Positions 18,394-26,122 of a stretch of DNA of 64,000 bases are shown one piece after another. Both the position numbers and the translations under genes were made by a program. The notes under the pieces were generated by a model, which was not told where the DNA came from, searched no databases, and saw only the letters and a program-made list of their open reading frames with translations. Numbering within the stretch: position 1 is the first letter of the stretch; each line of letters opens with the position of its first letter. Origin of the DNA: DASSFG01 sp035550375 (GTDB taxonomy: Bacteria; Planctomycetota; Planctomycetia; Pirellulales; JAICIG01); the NCBI GenBank assembly GCA_035550375.1, contig DASZPH010000129.1, positions 1 to 64,000 of the forward strand. The letters are read 5' to 3'.

Positions 18394-19244
18394 TGTTGCT
18401 GGAGCGAGAAGAATACGTCGAGCAGGCCTATTTTTTTCAGGTGCTGCGGGAGCGTCAGCAGCAGAACCTGTCGACGCAGGACCTGCTTGCGCTGATCCGC
18501 GAAGAACTGCTCACGACCACCAAACTGCCCCTGGCGGTCGACTTTTTGCGCACCGAACTGCGCCACAGCGGCACCTTCGCGCCCGCCATGGCCAGGCTCA
18601 AGCACTACTTCACCCCCTTTCAGACGTTCGTCATCGCCGAAGCCGAGCGCGAGCGGGGCCGTTTCGACCTGGGAATTGCCCTGGAGATTCTGGAGCGTGA
18701 GGCTCGCTACCGGACGGAAGGGGCGACGCGGCAGGGCATTTTTCTGTACCAGTTCGAATGCCTGTCGCGCAACCGGCTCGGCTACGACAAGGGGCTCGAA
18801 GCGGTGGCCGGCGACCCTATGTTCGACGACGCCTGGCGGGAGTGGATCAACACGGTTCGCCGGCAAGTGGGACTGGTTGACGTGGCCGATATGATCTATG
18901 TGCGCAGCGTGCACTACGTGAATGTCCGCCAGCGGCAAGGGCTCGACTTGCAGGGACCTCAGAAGCCGGTGTTGTTCGGCGAAAAAGAGGGGAAAATCGC
19001 CCTGGCCAACCGCCGGCGAGAACCGCTGTTGCTCTTTGCGGCGCTGGAGCGGCATCTGAACTATCCGCAGGTGCCGCGTCCCAAGCGGATCGACGAAAGC
19101 CGGCTGGTGTTGCCCAACCTGATGCGCCGCGTGGAGCGGCTCGAGATGCGGCTCAAGCTGCTGGAGGAAGAGGGAAAAGGGGGCATCGACCTGACAAAGT
19201 TTTATGGCAAGTCGGTGCGTCCACCCGAGGCGGATGGGACGTGA
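18393..19244 (+). CDS. Conserved-looking cytoplasmic protein, unknown function
   Basis: 283 residues, no signal peptide, largely helical and charged, ending in a coiled-coil-like stretch (MRRVERLEMRLKLLEEEGK). I recognise no family. The ATG overlaps the hydrolase stop in a TGATG junction, giving a firm start. Seventy-six bases separate it from smpB. The C-terminal short motif IDLTKFYGKSVRPPE looks like a docking tail. The function is not inferable beyond coupling to the hydrolase. Confidence 0.8.
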   Translation: MLLEREEYVEQAYFFQVLRERQQQNLSTQDLLALIREELLTTTKLPLAVDFLRTELRHSGTFAPAMARLKHYFTPFQTFVIAEAERERGRFDLGIALEILEREARYRTEGATRQGIFLYQFECLSRNRLGYDKGLEAVAGDPMFDDAWREWINTVRRQVGLVDVADMIYVRSVHYVNVRQRQGLDLQGPQKPVLFGEKEGKIALANRRREPLLLFAALERHLNYPQVPRPKRIDESRLVLPNLMRRVERLEMRLKLLEEEGKGGIDLTKFYGKSVRPPEADGT

Positions 19245-19320
19245 TTCGATTTCACGTTTCGCCGCGATACGATAACGAAGCGAACCAAACCCGGACGGAA
19301 TCCGTCCCTCAAAGATCATC

Positions 19321-19806
19321 ATGGCGGCCAAGGCCAAGAAACCCGATCGCGAGCACGACAACGAACGTGTCGTCGCGCAAAATCGCCGTGCTCGGCACGA
19401 GTACGAGGTGCTCGAGACGCTGGAGTGCGGTATTGCGCTGGTGGGAAGCGAGGTGAAGAGTCTGCGTACCGGCAAGCTTTCTCTGGAAGAGGCCTATGGC
19501 CGCGTGAAGGAGGGGGAGGTGTGGCTGGTCGGTTGCGATATTCCGGAATACAAGCAGGCCAACCGGTTCAACCACGACCCGCGTCGTCCGCGAAAGCTGC
19601 TCATGCACCGCCGCGAAATCCGCAAATTCGCCAATCGCGCTTACGAACAAGGCCTCACGCTGGTGCCGCTGAAGCTGTACTTCAAGGAGGGCCGGGCCAA
19701 GATCCTGATGGGCTTATGCCGAGGCCGCAAGCTGCACGACAAACGCGAGAAGATCAAGAAGGCGAATGTTCAGCGCGACATCGCCCGCGCCATGCGGCGG
19801 GGGTGA
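19321..19806 (+). CDS. smpB: SsrA-binding protein SmpB
   Basis: The 161-residue partner of tmRNA in rescue of stalled ribosomes. Family stretches are plain: NRRARHEYEVLETLECGIAL, LVGSEVKSLRTGK, and ISxA/VGCDIPEYKQAN in place of the usual iSpY segment. Then come RKLLMHRREI and the basic C-terminal tail (LCRGRKLHDKREKIKKANVQRDIAR) that enters the mRNA channel. No tmRNA gene was recognised in the window. It is 24 bases upstream of the AlkB-like gene. Confidence 0.95.
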   Translation: MAAKAKKPDREHDNERVVAQNRRARHEYEVLETLECGIALVGSEVKSLRTGKLSLEEAYGRVKEGEVWLVGCDIPEYKQANRFNHDPRRPRKLLMHRREIRKFANRAYEQGLTLVPLKLYFKEGRAKILMGLCRGRKLHDKREKIKKANVQRDIARAMRRG

Positions 19807-19830
19807 GCGTGCCCGGAATTCGAGCCCTCG

Positions 19831-20418
19831 ATGGCCGCCCATAAAACTCACTCCGCCCAAACGACCGAGCTCACAGACGGCGGGATCATTCTCTTCCAGG
19901 ATGGTTTCATCCCGCCCGACGTAGCTGACCGTTATTTCGCCGAGTTGCGAGATACCGCACCCTGGGAGCAGAAGAAAGCGCCGTTCGGCCACATGCAACC
20001 CCGGCTGACCGCGTCTTACGGCGAGGAAGGCGTGACCTATTTCTACTCCGGCACGGAAAACAAGGCTCTGCCTTGGACGCCGATGTTGCTCGAGATCAAG
20101 GCCAAGATCGAAGCGGTCAAGGGCCGGTACAACTACTGCCTCCTGAACCGTTACCGCTCCGGCGCCGACAGCGTAGGGATGCACGCCGACAACGAGCCGG
20201 GCGAGGGGAGCATCATCGGTTCGCTATCGCTGGGAGCGACCCGGACGTTTCGCATCCGCCACAACAAAACGAAAGAGGCTCGCACGTTCAAGTTGAGCCA
20301 CGGCACGCTGCTCATCATGGCCGGAACGATGCAGCAGTTCTGGAAACATGAAGTGCCGAAGACACAGGCGGACGTCGGCGAACGGATCAATCTGACGTTT
20401 CGGTGGATCGAGAGTTAG
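19831..20418 (+). CDS. AlkB-like 2-oxoglutarate/Fe(II) dioxygenase
   Basis: A 195-residue member of the AlkB/ALKBH2-3 group, which repairs N-alkylated bases by oxidative demethylation. The iron ligands are visible as HADNE (His and Asp) and WKHEVP (second His). The 2-oxoglutarate-binding arginines lie in RINLTFRW, and NRYRSGADSVGMHADNE matches the family's nucleotide lid region. The N-terminus (GGIILFQDGFIPPDVADRYFAEL) resembles the ALKBH2/3 branch. It follows smpB closely and may be cotranscribed. Confidence 0.9.
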   Translation: MAAHKTHSAQTTELTDGGIILFQDGFIPPDVADRYFAELRDTAPWEQKKAPFGHMQPRLTASYGEEGVTYFYSGTENKALPWTPMLLEIKAKIEAVKGRYNYCLLNRYRSGADSVGMHADNEPGEGSIIGSLSLGATRTFRIRHNKTKEARTFKLSHGTLLIMAGTMQQFWKHEVPKTQADVGERINLTFRWIES

Positions 20419-20596
20419 GCAGTGATGTCGCCCTTCCTAGGGTCGACGATGACGAACAGTTCCCTTGGATCGACCCGCGGCATGTCGAATCGGTTGAGCG
20501 AGCGTAGAAGGAATCATCGTCGTGGGACGCGAGGTCTCTGGTAGGTGAACGTCGAGTTTCATGCCGGTTCTGTGGCCCCTGGCCTCGCGGGTCAGC

Positions 20597-21610
20597 TCAG
20601 AGCTTCACCGCCAGGATAGCATCGAGGTGCGTCGGCGTTGTCCGCCCTTGCACTTCGCTGAAGCCCGCGGTCTTGAGCAACGTCTCGTATTGGACCAGCG
20701 TCCGCTCCTTGCCCTCAGTACAGACCAGCATGTTCAGATTCTGCATCTGTGCCCAACGTGGTCCTTTCCGGTCGTCGAGCAACAGCTTCTCGGCGAGCAG
20801 TACGGCACCATTCGTCGGCAGCCGCTCGTGCAACCTCGACAATAGCTTCACGATCTTCTCTTCGCTCCAGTCATGAACGATGCGGCCGAGAGCAAAGAGG
20901 TCGGCCTCGGGGAGCGGATCGAAGAAGAAATCGCCGGGGTGGATCTCGATTCGATCGGCCTCCGAAGACGCTCCGACAATCTCGCTGGCCAGCTCGACGG
21001 CGTCGGCAAGATCGAACACCACTGCCCGAAGATCGGGATACCGTTGGCAGGCAGCGATGGCAAGGTGGCCGGTCGCGCCGCCCAAATCGACGAACCGCCG
21101 AAAACGGCCGAGATCGAATGCCGCCACAACGTGCGGCGAGCTTAAGAGACCGAAGCCGTGCATGCCGATCAAGAACTCTCGCTTGGCCTCTTCGGTCTTG
21201 AAAAAGTGCGAGAAGATCGGGCCGTCCCAACCGAAGGTCTGCTGCCAGCGATGGGTGCCTTCACGCACGGCATCTTCCAGGTTCGCCCACAGCTTCCATG
21301 TGATTTCGTTGCTGTAGTTAATGTAGCCGGTCAGCCGTTGTGGGCTGCCGCTGGTCAGGTAGGCCCTGGCGGCGGGCGCGTTCTCGTAACGCTCTCCATG
21401 TCGCAGAAGGAGTTGCAACCCCACACAGGCGTCGAGGAGGCGCTCCAGAGCATCCGGGTTCAATTTCAGTCCGTCGGCGAGATTGGCCAACGATTTTGGG
21501 CCTGCCGCCAGAGCGTCGAAAATGCCCAGCGACACGGCGGCAAACATCGTCTTCGAGCGGCGGAACGCCTCGATGAGATCGAGGACACCGGAGGGGTCGG
21601 GTGAGGTCAC
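20597..21610 (-). CDS. SAM-dependent O-methyltransferase (acetylserotonin O-methyltransferase type)
   Basis: A 337-residue methyltransferase with an N-terminal winged-helix dimerisation domain (FAAVSLGIFDAL, LNPDALERLLDACVGL) and a C-terminal Rossmann domain (FVDLGGATGHLAIA for SAM binding, then HPGDFFFDPLPEADLFALGRIVHDWSEE). This is the layout of plant-type and antibiotic O-methyltransferases; the substrate is unknown. The best start is GTG at 21610, overlapping the kinase stop codon in a GTGA junction. An upstream ATG at 21646 would overlap by 40 bases. This implies coupling to the receptor-like kinase. Confidence 0.85.
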   Translation of the reverse strand: MTSPDPSGVLDLIEAFRRSKTMFAAVSLGIFDALAAGPKSLANLADGLKLNPDALERLLDACVGLQLLLRHGERYENAPAARAYLTSGSPQRLTGYINYSNEITWKLWANLEDAVREGTHRWQQTFGWDGPIFSHFFKTEEAKREFLIGMHGFGLLSSPHVVAAFDLGRFRRFVDLGGATGHLAIAACQRYPDLRAVVFDLADAVELASEIVGASSEADRIEIHPGDFFFDPLPEADLFALGRIVHDWSEEKIVKLLSRLHERLPTNGAVLLAEKLLLDDRKGPRWAQMQNLNMLVCTEGKERTLVQYETLLKTAGFSEVQGRTTPTHLDAILAVKL

Positions 21611-24204
21611 GGTTGAGTTGCCTTCACCGGCTCGTCCCACTCGCACACGAAATAGGCCGTGTGCTGGTGCGACTTATCGGGCTGATCGCTCCACTGGGAT
21701 TGGGGCAAGTACAGGAGCACATAGTGCTCAGAATCCTCCTTGTTGTTCGGCTGTCCCGGCCCCCAGACGTCGAAATCCATGGCCGTGCCGTCGATCCAGC
21801 GCCAATCGCCCTCCTTCTGCTCGTCGGTCGCGCCGAGCCACACGCCTTCGTTGACCACCTGGGGAATTCCCGTCTTGGCCAGTTCGGCGATAAACACGTG
21901 CTCCTCCGTACTGGTAACGATGGGCAGATGTCCGCCCATTTCTTCGCAGCGCGCCTTGGCCTGATGCCAGGTCACGACATCGGCGAAGAACTTGTAGGCG
22001 TGGCCTTGGAATTCGGTGGCATCGCTGGGGGGCATCTTGCGCGACGTGACTGTTTGTACTGTAGCGGCTCCAGTCGGCAACCGCTTGAGGCGAAAGTTCC
22101 GATACTCGCTACGACCCGTGTGAGGATACAAGCATACTTGCCCCGATGACCTGGCGAGTCCGGCATGTTTTGGATCGACCCTGCGCATGAGCGAGCGGGT
22201 TGTGTCTGTCACAAGCGTGCCGTTCAATTCAACGCGAACTTCGTCTCCCGAAGAGCGGACCCTCATCTGGTTCCATTGCGGCCACCGTTTGAAATGCCCC
22301 GGCTTGGCCGCAGCGAGTGCGAAAACCGACGCGCACCTCTGGACGTCAAGTAGGCTTGGATACCCCTCGTCATCGATCATTTGGATTTCGAGTCCGTTGA
22401 AGGCCGGATCGCCGCTCCCGGAATAGCAGATCCCCAGACCGCTGTTGCCACCGTTGGCCAGCCTGAATTCCACTTCGATCTCGACGTCCTGATAGTCGCC
22501 CGGTGCGCTGACCCATCCGCCCCTTCCCTCATTGACCAGCACGCCGTTTTCAACCTTCAGCAGATTGACGTCTCCCGTCCAGCCATCGAGCGATTTGCCA
22601 TCGAACAGGGCGATCCAACCGGCCGCGGCCAATTGGGCGTTCGGGGTCTCGACTTTCGGGACCTCCACCTTCGGGGCCTCAACGACCGGGGTACTCTTGA
22701 TCTGAGTTAGCGAGGGCTTGTCGTCCAAAGGCACGAGGGTCGCCGTGATCGACTGCTCGCCTCCCGACTCCATCGAAAAGTCTTGCGTGAAGAACCTAAA
22801 CCCGGCCTTCTCGACCCTCAGGCGATGCTGGCCGGGGTCGATGGAAATGGTGATCGGTTGCCCGTCTCCCTTGCGTGTGATCTCGACCTTCCCCTCTTCG
22901 CTCAGCACCTGAACGTCCGCATCCGGCTCGTTCACGCGCACAACCAACGTGCCGTCTTTGGTCCTGAGACTCACGACGAGCCCGGCCAGCACGATAAGCA
23001 CGCCGAGCAGGCCCCCGCCAATCAACACCGCCCCTTTGTTTCTGCTGAACAGGTTTCGCGGACGCCGTGGGGTCTGCCGCAGCAAGGTGGTCTTTTGCGT
23101 GATGGTCGGGGCAGCGTCCGAAACCGAGTTGAAGAAGTCGGTCAGCCCCCGGTCGGCAGACACCGGCGGGGGCGGGGCCACCGAGGTCGAACCGCTACAC
23201 TTTTCCAGATCGGCAATCACGGCGTTCATCGTCTGATAACGGTCCTCCACGTTCTTGGCCATCATCTTGCGGAAGGCCGCCTCAACCGGCTCCGGCACAT
23301 CGGGACGGACTGATCGTAAGCTGGGAATCGGATTGCTGCGGTGGGCAAGAAGCTTGGCCATCAGGGTGTCACCACCGTACACGGATCTAGCGGTCAACAA
23401 ATAATAAAGGGAACAACCAAGACTGTAGATGTCGGCCCGCGCGTCGGCGTGTTTCGTGCTGAGGGCCTGTTCCGGAGCCATGTAATCAACGGTTCCCATC
23501 ACGGTTCCGGTGCCCGTAAGTTCGGCCTGAGTCGAGACGTCGCCCGACGATTCGATGCGGGCCAACCCCATGTCGAGAATCTTGATCGTGCCCTCGGTAT
23601 CGACGAGCAGATTGGCTGGCTTGATGTCTCGGTGGACGATCCCCTTTTGGTGAGCGAACGCCAGACCCCTCGCCGCCTGCAGCGTGAAGTTGACCGCTTG
23701 CTCGACCGACACCGGCCCCTTCTGCTTCACCAGGGCCGCCAGGTCCTTGCCGTCGACGTACTCCATCACCAGAAAATGAACGCCGTTTGCTTCGTCGGCG
23801 TCGTCGGCGGCCACGATGTTGGGATGGCGCAGCTTGGCGGCCGCCTCGACCTCGCGCTGAAAACGAGCCAGGGCCGCGGCGTCTTTGGTCAACGAGGCGG
23901 GCAGCGTCTTGACCGCCACCACCCGCCTCATGCGGCGATGCTCGGCCTTGAACACCTGGCCCATGCCGCCCGCCCCGATCTTGTCGAGGACGACGTAGTT
24001 GCCCAACACAAGCGACTTGGTCCGGCCCGCGGCCACCTGCTGGGCCTGGAATTTCGTCAGCAGGTTCTGCTTGTAAAGCTCCCGCAGCAGAGTTTCGCCG
24101 TCTTGCGGCCGGGCCTTGGGCGGGACAAACTTCGCCAGCTTTCCCTCGACCACGATGCCGGAGTCGGTGAGCTGCTTGACGACGGTTTCCACGGCCAGGG
24201 GCAT
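21607..24204 (-). CDS. Receptor-like Ser/Thr kinase with DUF1080 and C-type lectin domains
   Basis: An 865-residue transmembrane kinase. Residues 1-70 form the planctomycete N-terminal extension. Residues about 70-340 form an intact PASTA-type/Hanks kinase: GAGGMGQVF, VKTL lysine, HRDIKPANLL near 192-201, DMGLA in place of DFG, and APEQ. A single TM segment spans about 393-412. Outside come a PEGA-like beta domain (415-500), a DUF1080 concanavalin-like domain (about 528-715, GWIALFDGKSLDGW) and a C-type lectin domain (about 735-860; WHQAKARCEEMGGHLPIV, EGDWRWIDG, NNKEDSEHY). I infer a sensor of external glycans. It overlaps the O-methyltransferase start. Confidence 0.92.
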   Translation of the reverse strand: MPLAVETVVKQLTDSGIVVEGKLAKFVPPKARPQDGETLLRELYKQNLLTKFQAQQVAAGRTKSLVLGNYVVLDKIGAGGMGQVFKAEHRRMRRVVAVKTLPASLTKDAAALARFQREVEAAAKLRHPNIVAADDADEANGVHFLVMEYVDGKDLAALVKQKGPVSVEQAVNFTLQAARGLAFAHQKGIVHRDIKPANLLVDTEGTIKILDMGLARIESSGDVSTQAELTGTGTVMGTVDYMAPEQALSTKHADARADIYSLGCSLYYLLTARSVYGGDTLMAKLLAHRSNPIPSLRSVRPDVPEPVEAAFRKMMAKNVEDRYQTMNAVIADLEKCSGSTSVAPPPPVSADRGLTDFFNSVSDAAPTITQKTTLLRQTPRRPRNLFSRNKGAVLIGGGLLGVLIVLAGLVVSLRTKDGTLVVRVNEPDADVQVLSEEGKVEITRKGDGQPITISIDPGQHRLRVEKAGFRFFTQDFSMESGGEQSITATLVPLDDKPSLTQIKSTPVVEAPKVEVPKVETPNAQLAAAGWIALFDGKSLDGWTGDVNLLKVENGVLVNEGRGGWVSAPGDYQDVEIEVEFRLANGGNSGLGICYSGSGDPAFNGLEIQMIDDEGYPSLLDVQRCASVFALAAAKPGHFKRWPQWNQMRVRSSGDEVRVELNGTLVTDTTRSLMRRVDPKHAGLARSSGQVCLYPHTGRSEYRNFRLKRLPTGAATVQTVTSRKMPPSDATEFQGHAYKFFADVVTWHQAKARCEEMGGHLPIVTSTEEHVFIAELAKTGIPQVVNEGVWLGATDEQKEGDWRWIDGTAMDFDVWGPGQPNNKEDSEHYVLLYLPQSQWSDQPDKSHQHTAYFVCEWDEPVKATQP

Positions 24205-24281
24205 AAACAGCGATTATAGCCGGCGGCGAAATGGAGAACATACGGCGAAATGCGGCGTTTTTCTCGAAACTTCCCGCTGAC

Positions 24282-25094
24282 TCATTTGTGGCTTTCAAAC
24301 GCGTCGCTGATCAATCTCGGCAGCACTTCGGCGGCCGTTCCCTCTAACCAGCAGCCCTCGCCAGGCTCAGGATCGACGACGATCACCGTCGCGCCGGCCT
24401 CGGCGGCATCCATTGGCAACATCGCCGCGGGATAGACGGCCCCTGATGTTCCCACGGACAACAACACGTCGCATTCACGAACCGCCCGACAGGCCTTAGT
24501 CCAGGCCGGTTCGGCCATCGCGTCGCCGAACAGGACCAGGTTCGGGCGATGCCGGCCTCGCCAGTCCAGCGGATAATGTCGCCTCAGTTGCCGAACGAAC
24601 GTGAAGAGCGAGATCTCTTTCGAGGTATAGCCGCGCAGCGCGTCGGCGATTCGCAGGAGGTCGGTTCGCTCAAACCGTTCAACCAACTCACCGGTTGAAA
24701 CGTCGACGATCTCCAACAGCGAGCCGTGAATCTCCAGCACGTTCTGCGAACCGGCCAACTGGTGGAGGCCGTCGATGTTTTGCGTCACGACGGTCGTCCC
24801 GACGCGACGATCGAGTTGAGCCAGCGCCAGATGGCCGGTGTTTGGTTCCGCTTTGGCGATGGGCTCGACGACGTTCAGGACGAATTCGGCGGCTGAACGC
24901 AGGTCGGTGAGGGCCGTGCTTAACAGGCCTCCCCAAGTTGCAAAACGCTCTGGCGGGAATCGCTGCCAGAAACCGTCGGCGGCCCGAAACGTCGGAATTC
25001 CGCTATCCGCCGAGACGCCCGCGCCGGTAAAGACGACCACCGTCTTTGCTTTGCGGAGCGCCAAGACGGCCGTGATCCAGTTGTCCGTGTCCAT
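24282..25094 (-). CDS. Sir2-family protein lacking the zinc-finger cysteines
   Basis: A 270-residue sirtuin-like protein. The NAD-binding signature is complete: GAGVSADSGIPTFR, TQNIDGLHQLAG, the catalytic His in EIHGS, and SVGTSGAVYP. In standard sirtuins four cysteines follow the HGS motif; here that stretch (about residues 140-185) has none. The zinc module is therefore absent or replaced. It might still deacylate proteins or instead be an NAD hydrolase or ADP-ribosyltransferase; the sequence does not decide. The ATG at 25094 is preferred over the upstream in-frame start at 25121. It is a single gene upstream of the lectin kinase on the same strand. Confidence 0.85.
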   Translation of the reverse strand: MDTDNWITAVLALRKAKTVVVFTGAGVSADSGIPTFRAADGFWQRFPPERFATWGGLLSTALTDLRSAAEFVLNVVEPIAKAEPNTGHLALAQLDRRVGTTVVTQNIDGLHQLAGSQNVLEIHGSLLEIVDVSTGELVERFERTDLLRIADALRGYTSKEISLFTFVRQLRRHYPLDWRGRHRPNLVLFGDAMAEPAWTKACRAVRECDVLLSVGTSGAVYPAAMLPMDAAEAGATVIVVDPEPGEGCWLEGTAAEVLPRLISDAFESHK

Positions 25095-25193
25095 GAGACG
25101 CCGCGGTCGATCTTGGCCCATTCGGCAAGCTCGAATCGCCCGCTGCCATTCAGCATTTCCGGCCGCCTGGAGGGATAGCGGCGGCCGACCGTG

Positions 25194-25931
25194 TTACTTC
25201 AGGCATTCTATAAAGGCGACCGGCGGAAAGTCCATGAAACTCGACCAGAAGTCCCCGTCGTTAGGCATCGCGCCATCGGGCGAGAGCCTGGGAGCGTGCC
25301 AGCGAACTTCTCGAAATCCGGCCTGGCGGAAAGCTTCCTCATGAGCCGCGACGTTCAAGTAGTAGTTCTCGATCTCGAACGTTCCATCGCTCAGATAGAA
25401 CGTCCATTTGATCGGCGCGCCCTCTTGCCAGCCTCCCGGCACGCTCGTTTCAAATCCATACCTGCGGTAGTCGGGCGCCTTTGGGAACGCGATCGCCGGA
25501 TTAGAATTGACGGTGACGAACCGCCCGCCGGGTTTCAGCGAGCGGGCGATCCCGTGGCACATGGCCCCAAGCTCGTCGCGAGTGCTTGCATAGTTGAGCA
25601 GATAGGCGGCCACCACCAGATCGAATTCGTCGCTGGCGGGCAGCTCGCGCGCGTCGGCGACCAGGTATTCGATTCCGAGTTGATGCTCGCGCTCCTGCTT
25701 TCGCGCCAACTCGATCATCCCTTGGGAGAGATCGACTCCTTTCACTCGTCTCGCCCCTCGTTTGCGGAGCATGCGAGAGTAAAAGCCCTCTCCGCATGCC
25801 ACATCCAGCACCGCCAATCCCTGTGGATCGCCGATCAACTCATTGAGAGTGAAACACTCAACGAAAGTTCGCCAGGGCTGCTCTTTGGATCGCTTGTATT
25901 GCTCGGCGATGGGGTCGTAGTTGGTCGTCAT
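25194..25931 (-). CDS. Class I SAM-dependent methyltransferase
   Basis: A 245-residue methyltransferase beginning MTTNYDPIAEQYKRSKEQPWR, a standard start for the UbiE/toxin-like class I group. SAM-binding motif I is VLDVACGEGFYSRML, the acidic residue closing strand 2 is in VKGVDLSQGMIE, and motif III reads DLVVAAYLLNYA. The substrate cannot be predicted. The open frame extends to 26111, but the extra 60 residues are unlike the family and cross a repeat element, so the ATG at 25931 is chosen. Confidence 0.88.
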   Translation of the reverse strand: MTTNYDPIAEQYKRSKEQPWRTFVECFTLNELIGDPQGLAVLDVACGEGFYSRMLRKRGARRVKGVDLSQGMIELARKQEREHQLGIEYLVADARELPASDEFDLVVAAYLLNYASTRDELGAMCHGIARSLKPGGRFVTVNSNPAIAFPKAPDYRRYGFETSVPGGWQEGAPIKWTFYLSDGTFEIENYYLNVAAHEEAFRQAGFREVRWHAPRLSPDGAMPNDGDFWSSFMDFPPVAFIECLK

Positions 25932-26046
25932 CGGAAGTTTTGTGCGGCCGGGCCGCGAGCGAACGTGCGTAGATACCAGGCGTGACAGAAGGTCACTAAT
26001 AGACCATAGCTCACGGGCCGGTCGTAGACTGAGGGTCGGCGCCTGT

Positions 26047-26081
26047 GTAGGGTGGGACTCGCGTCGCTCGTCCAACCCTAC
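26047..26081. repeat. 35-bp imperfect palindromic repeat, copy 1
   Basis: Begins GTAGGGTGGGA and ends ACCCTAC, so the ends are inverted repeats of each other. A second copy at 27956-27990 lies in the opposite orientation and matches at 32 of 35 positions. The pair flanks the sulfatase gene. It resembles the REP-like interspersed palindromes common in planctomycete genomes. Confidence 0.8.
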
Positions 26082-26122
26082 GATCTTTGTTCTGCCCCAC
26101 GATTGCGCCACGAGGAGCTGCT

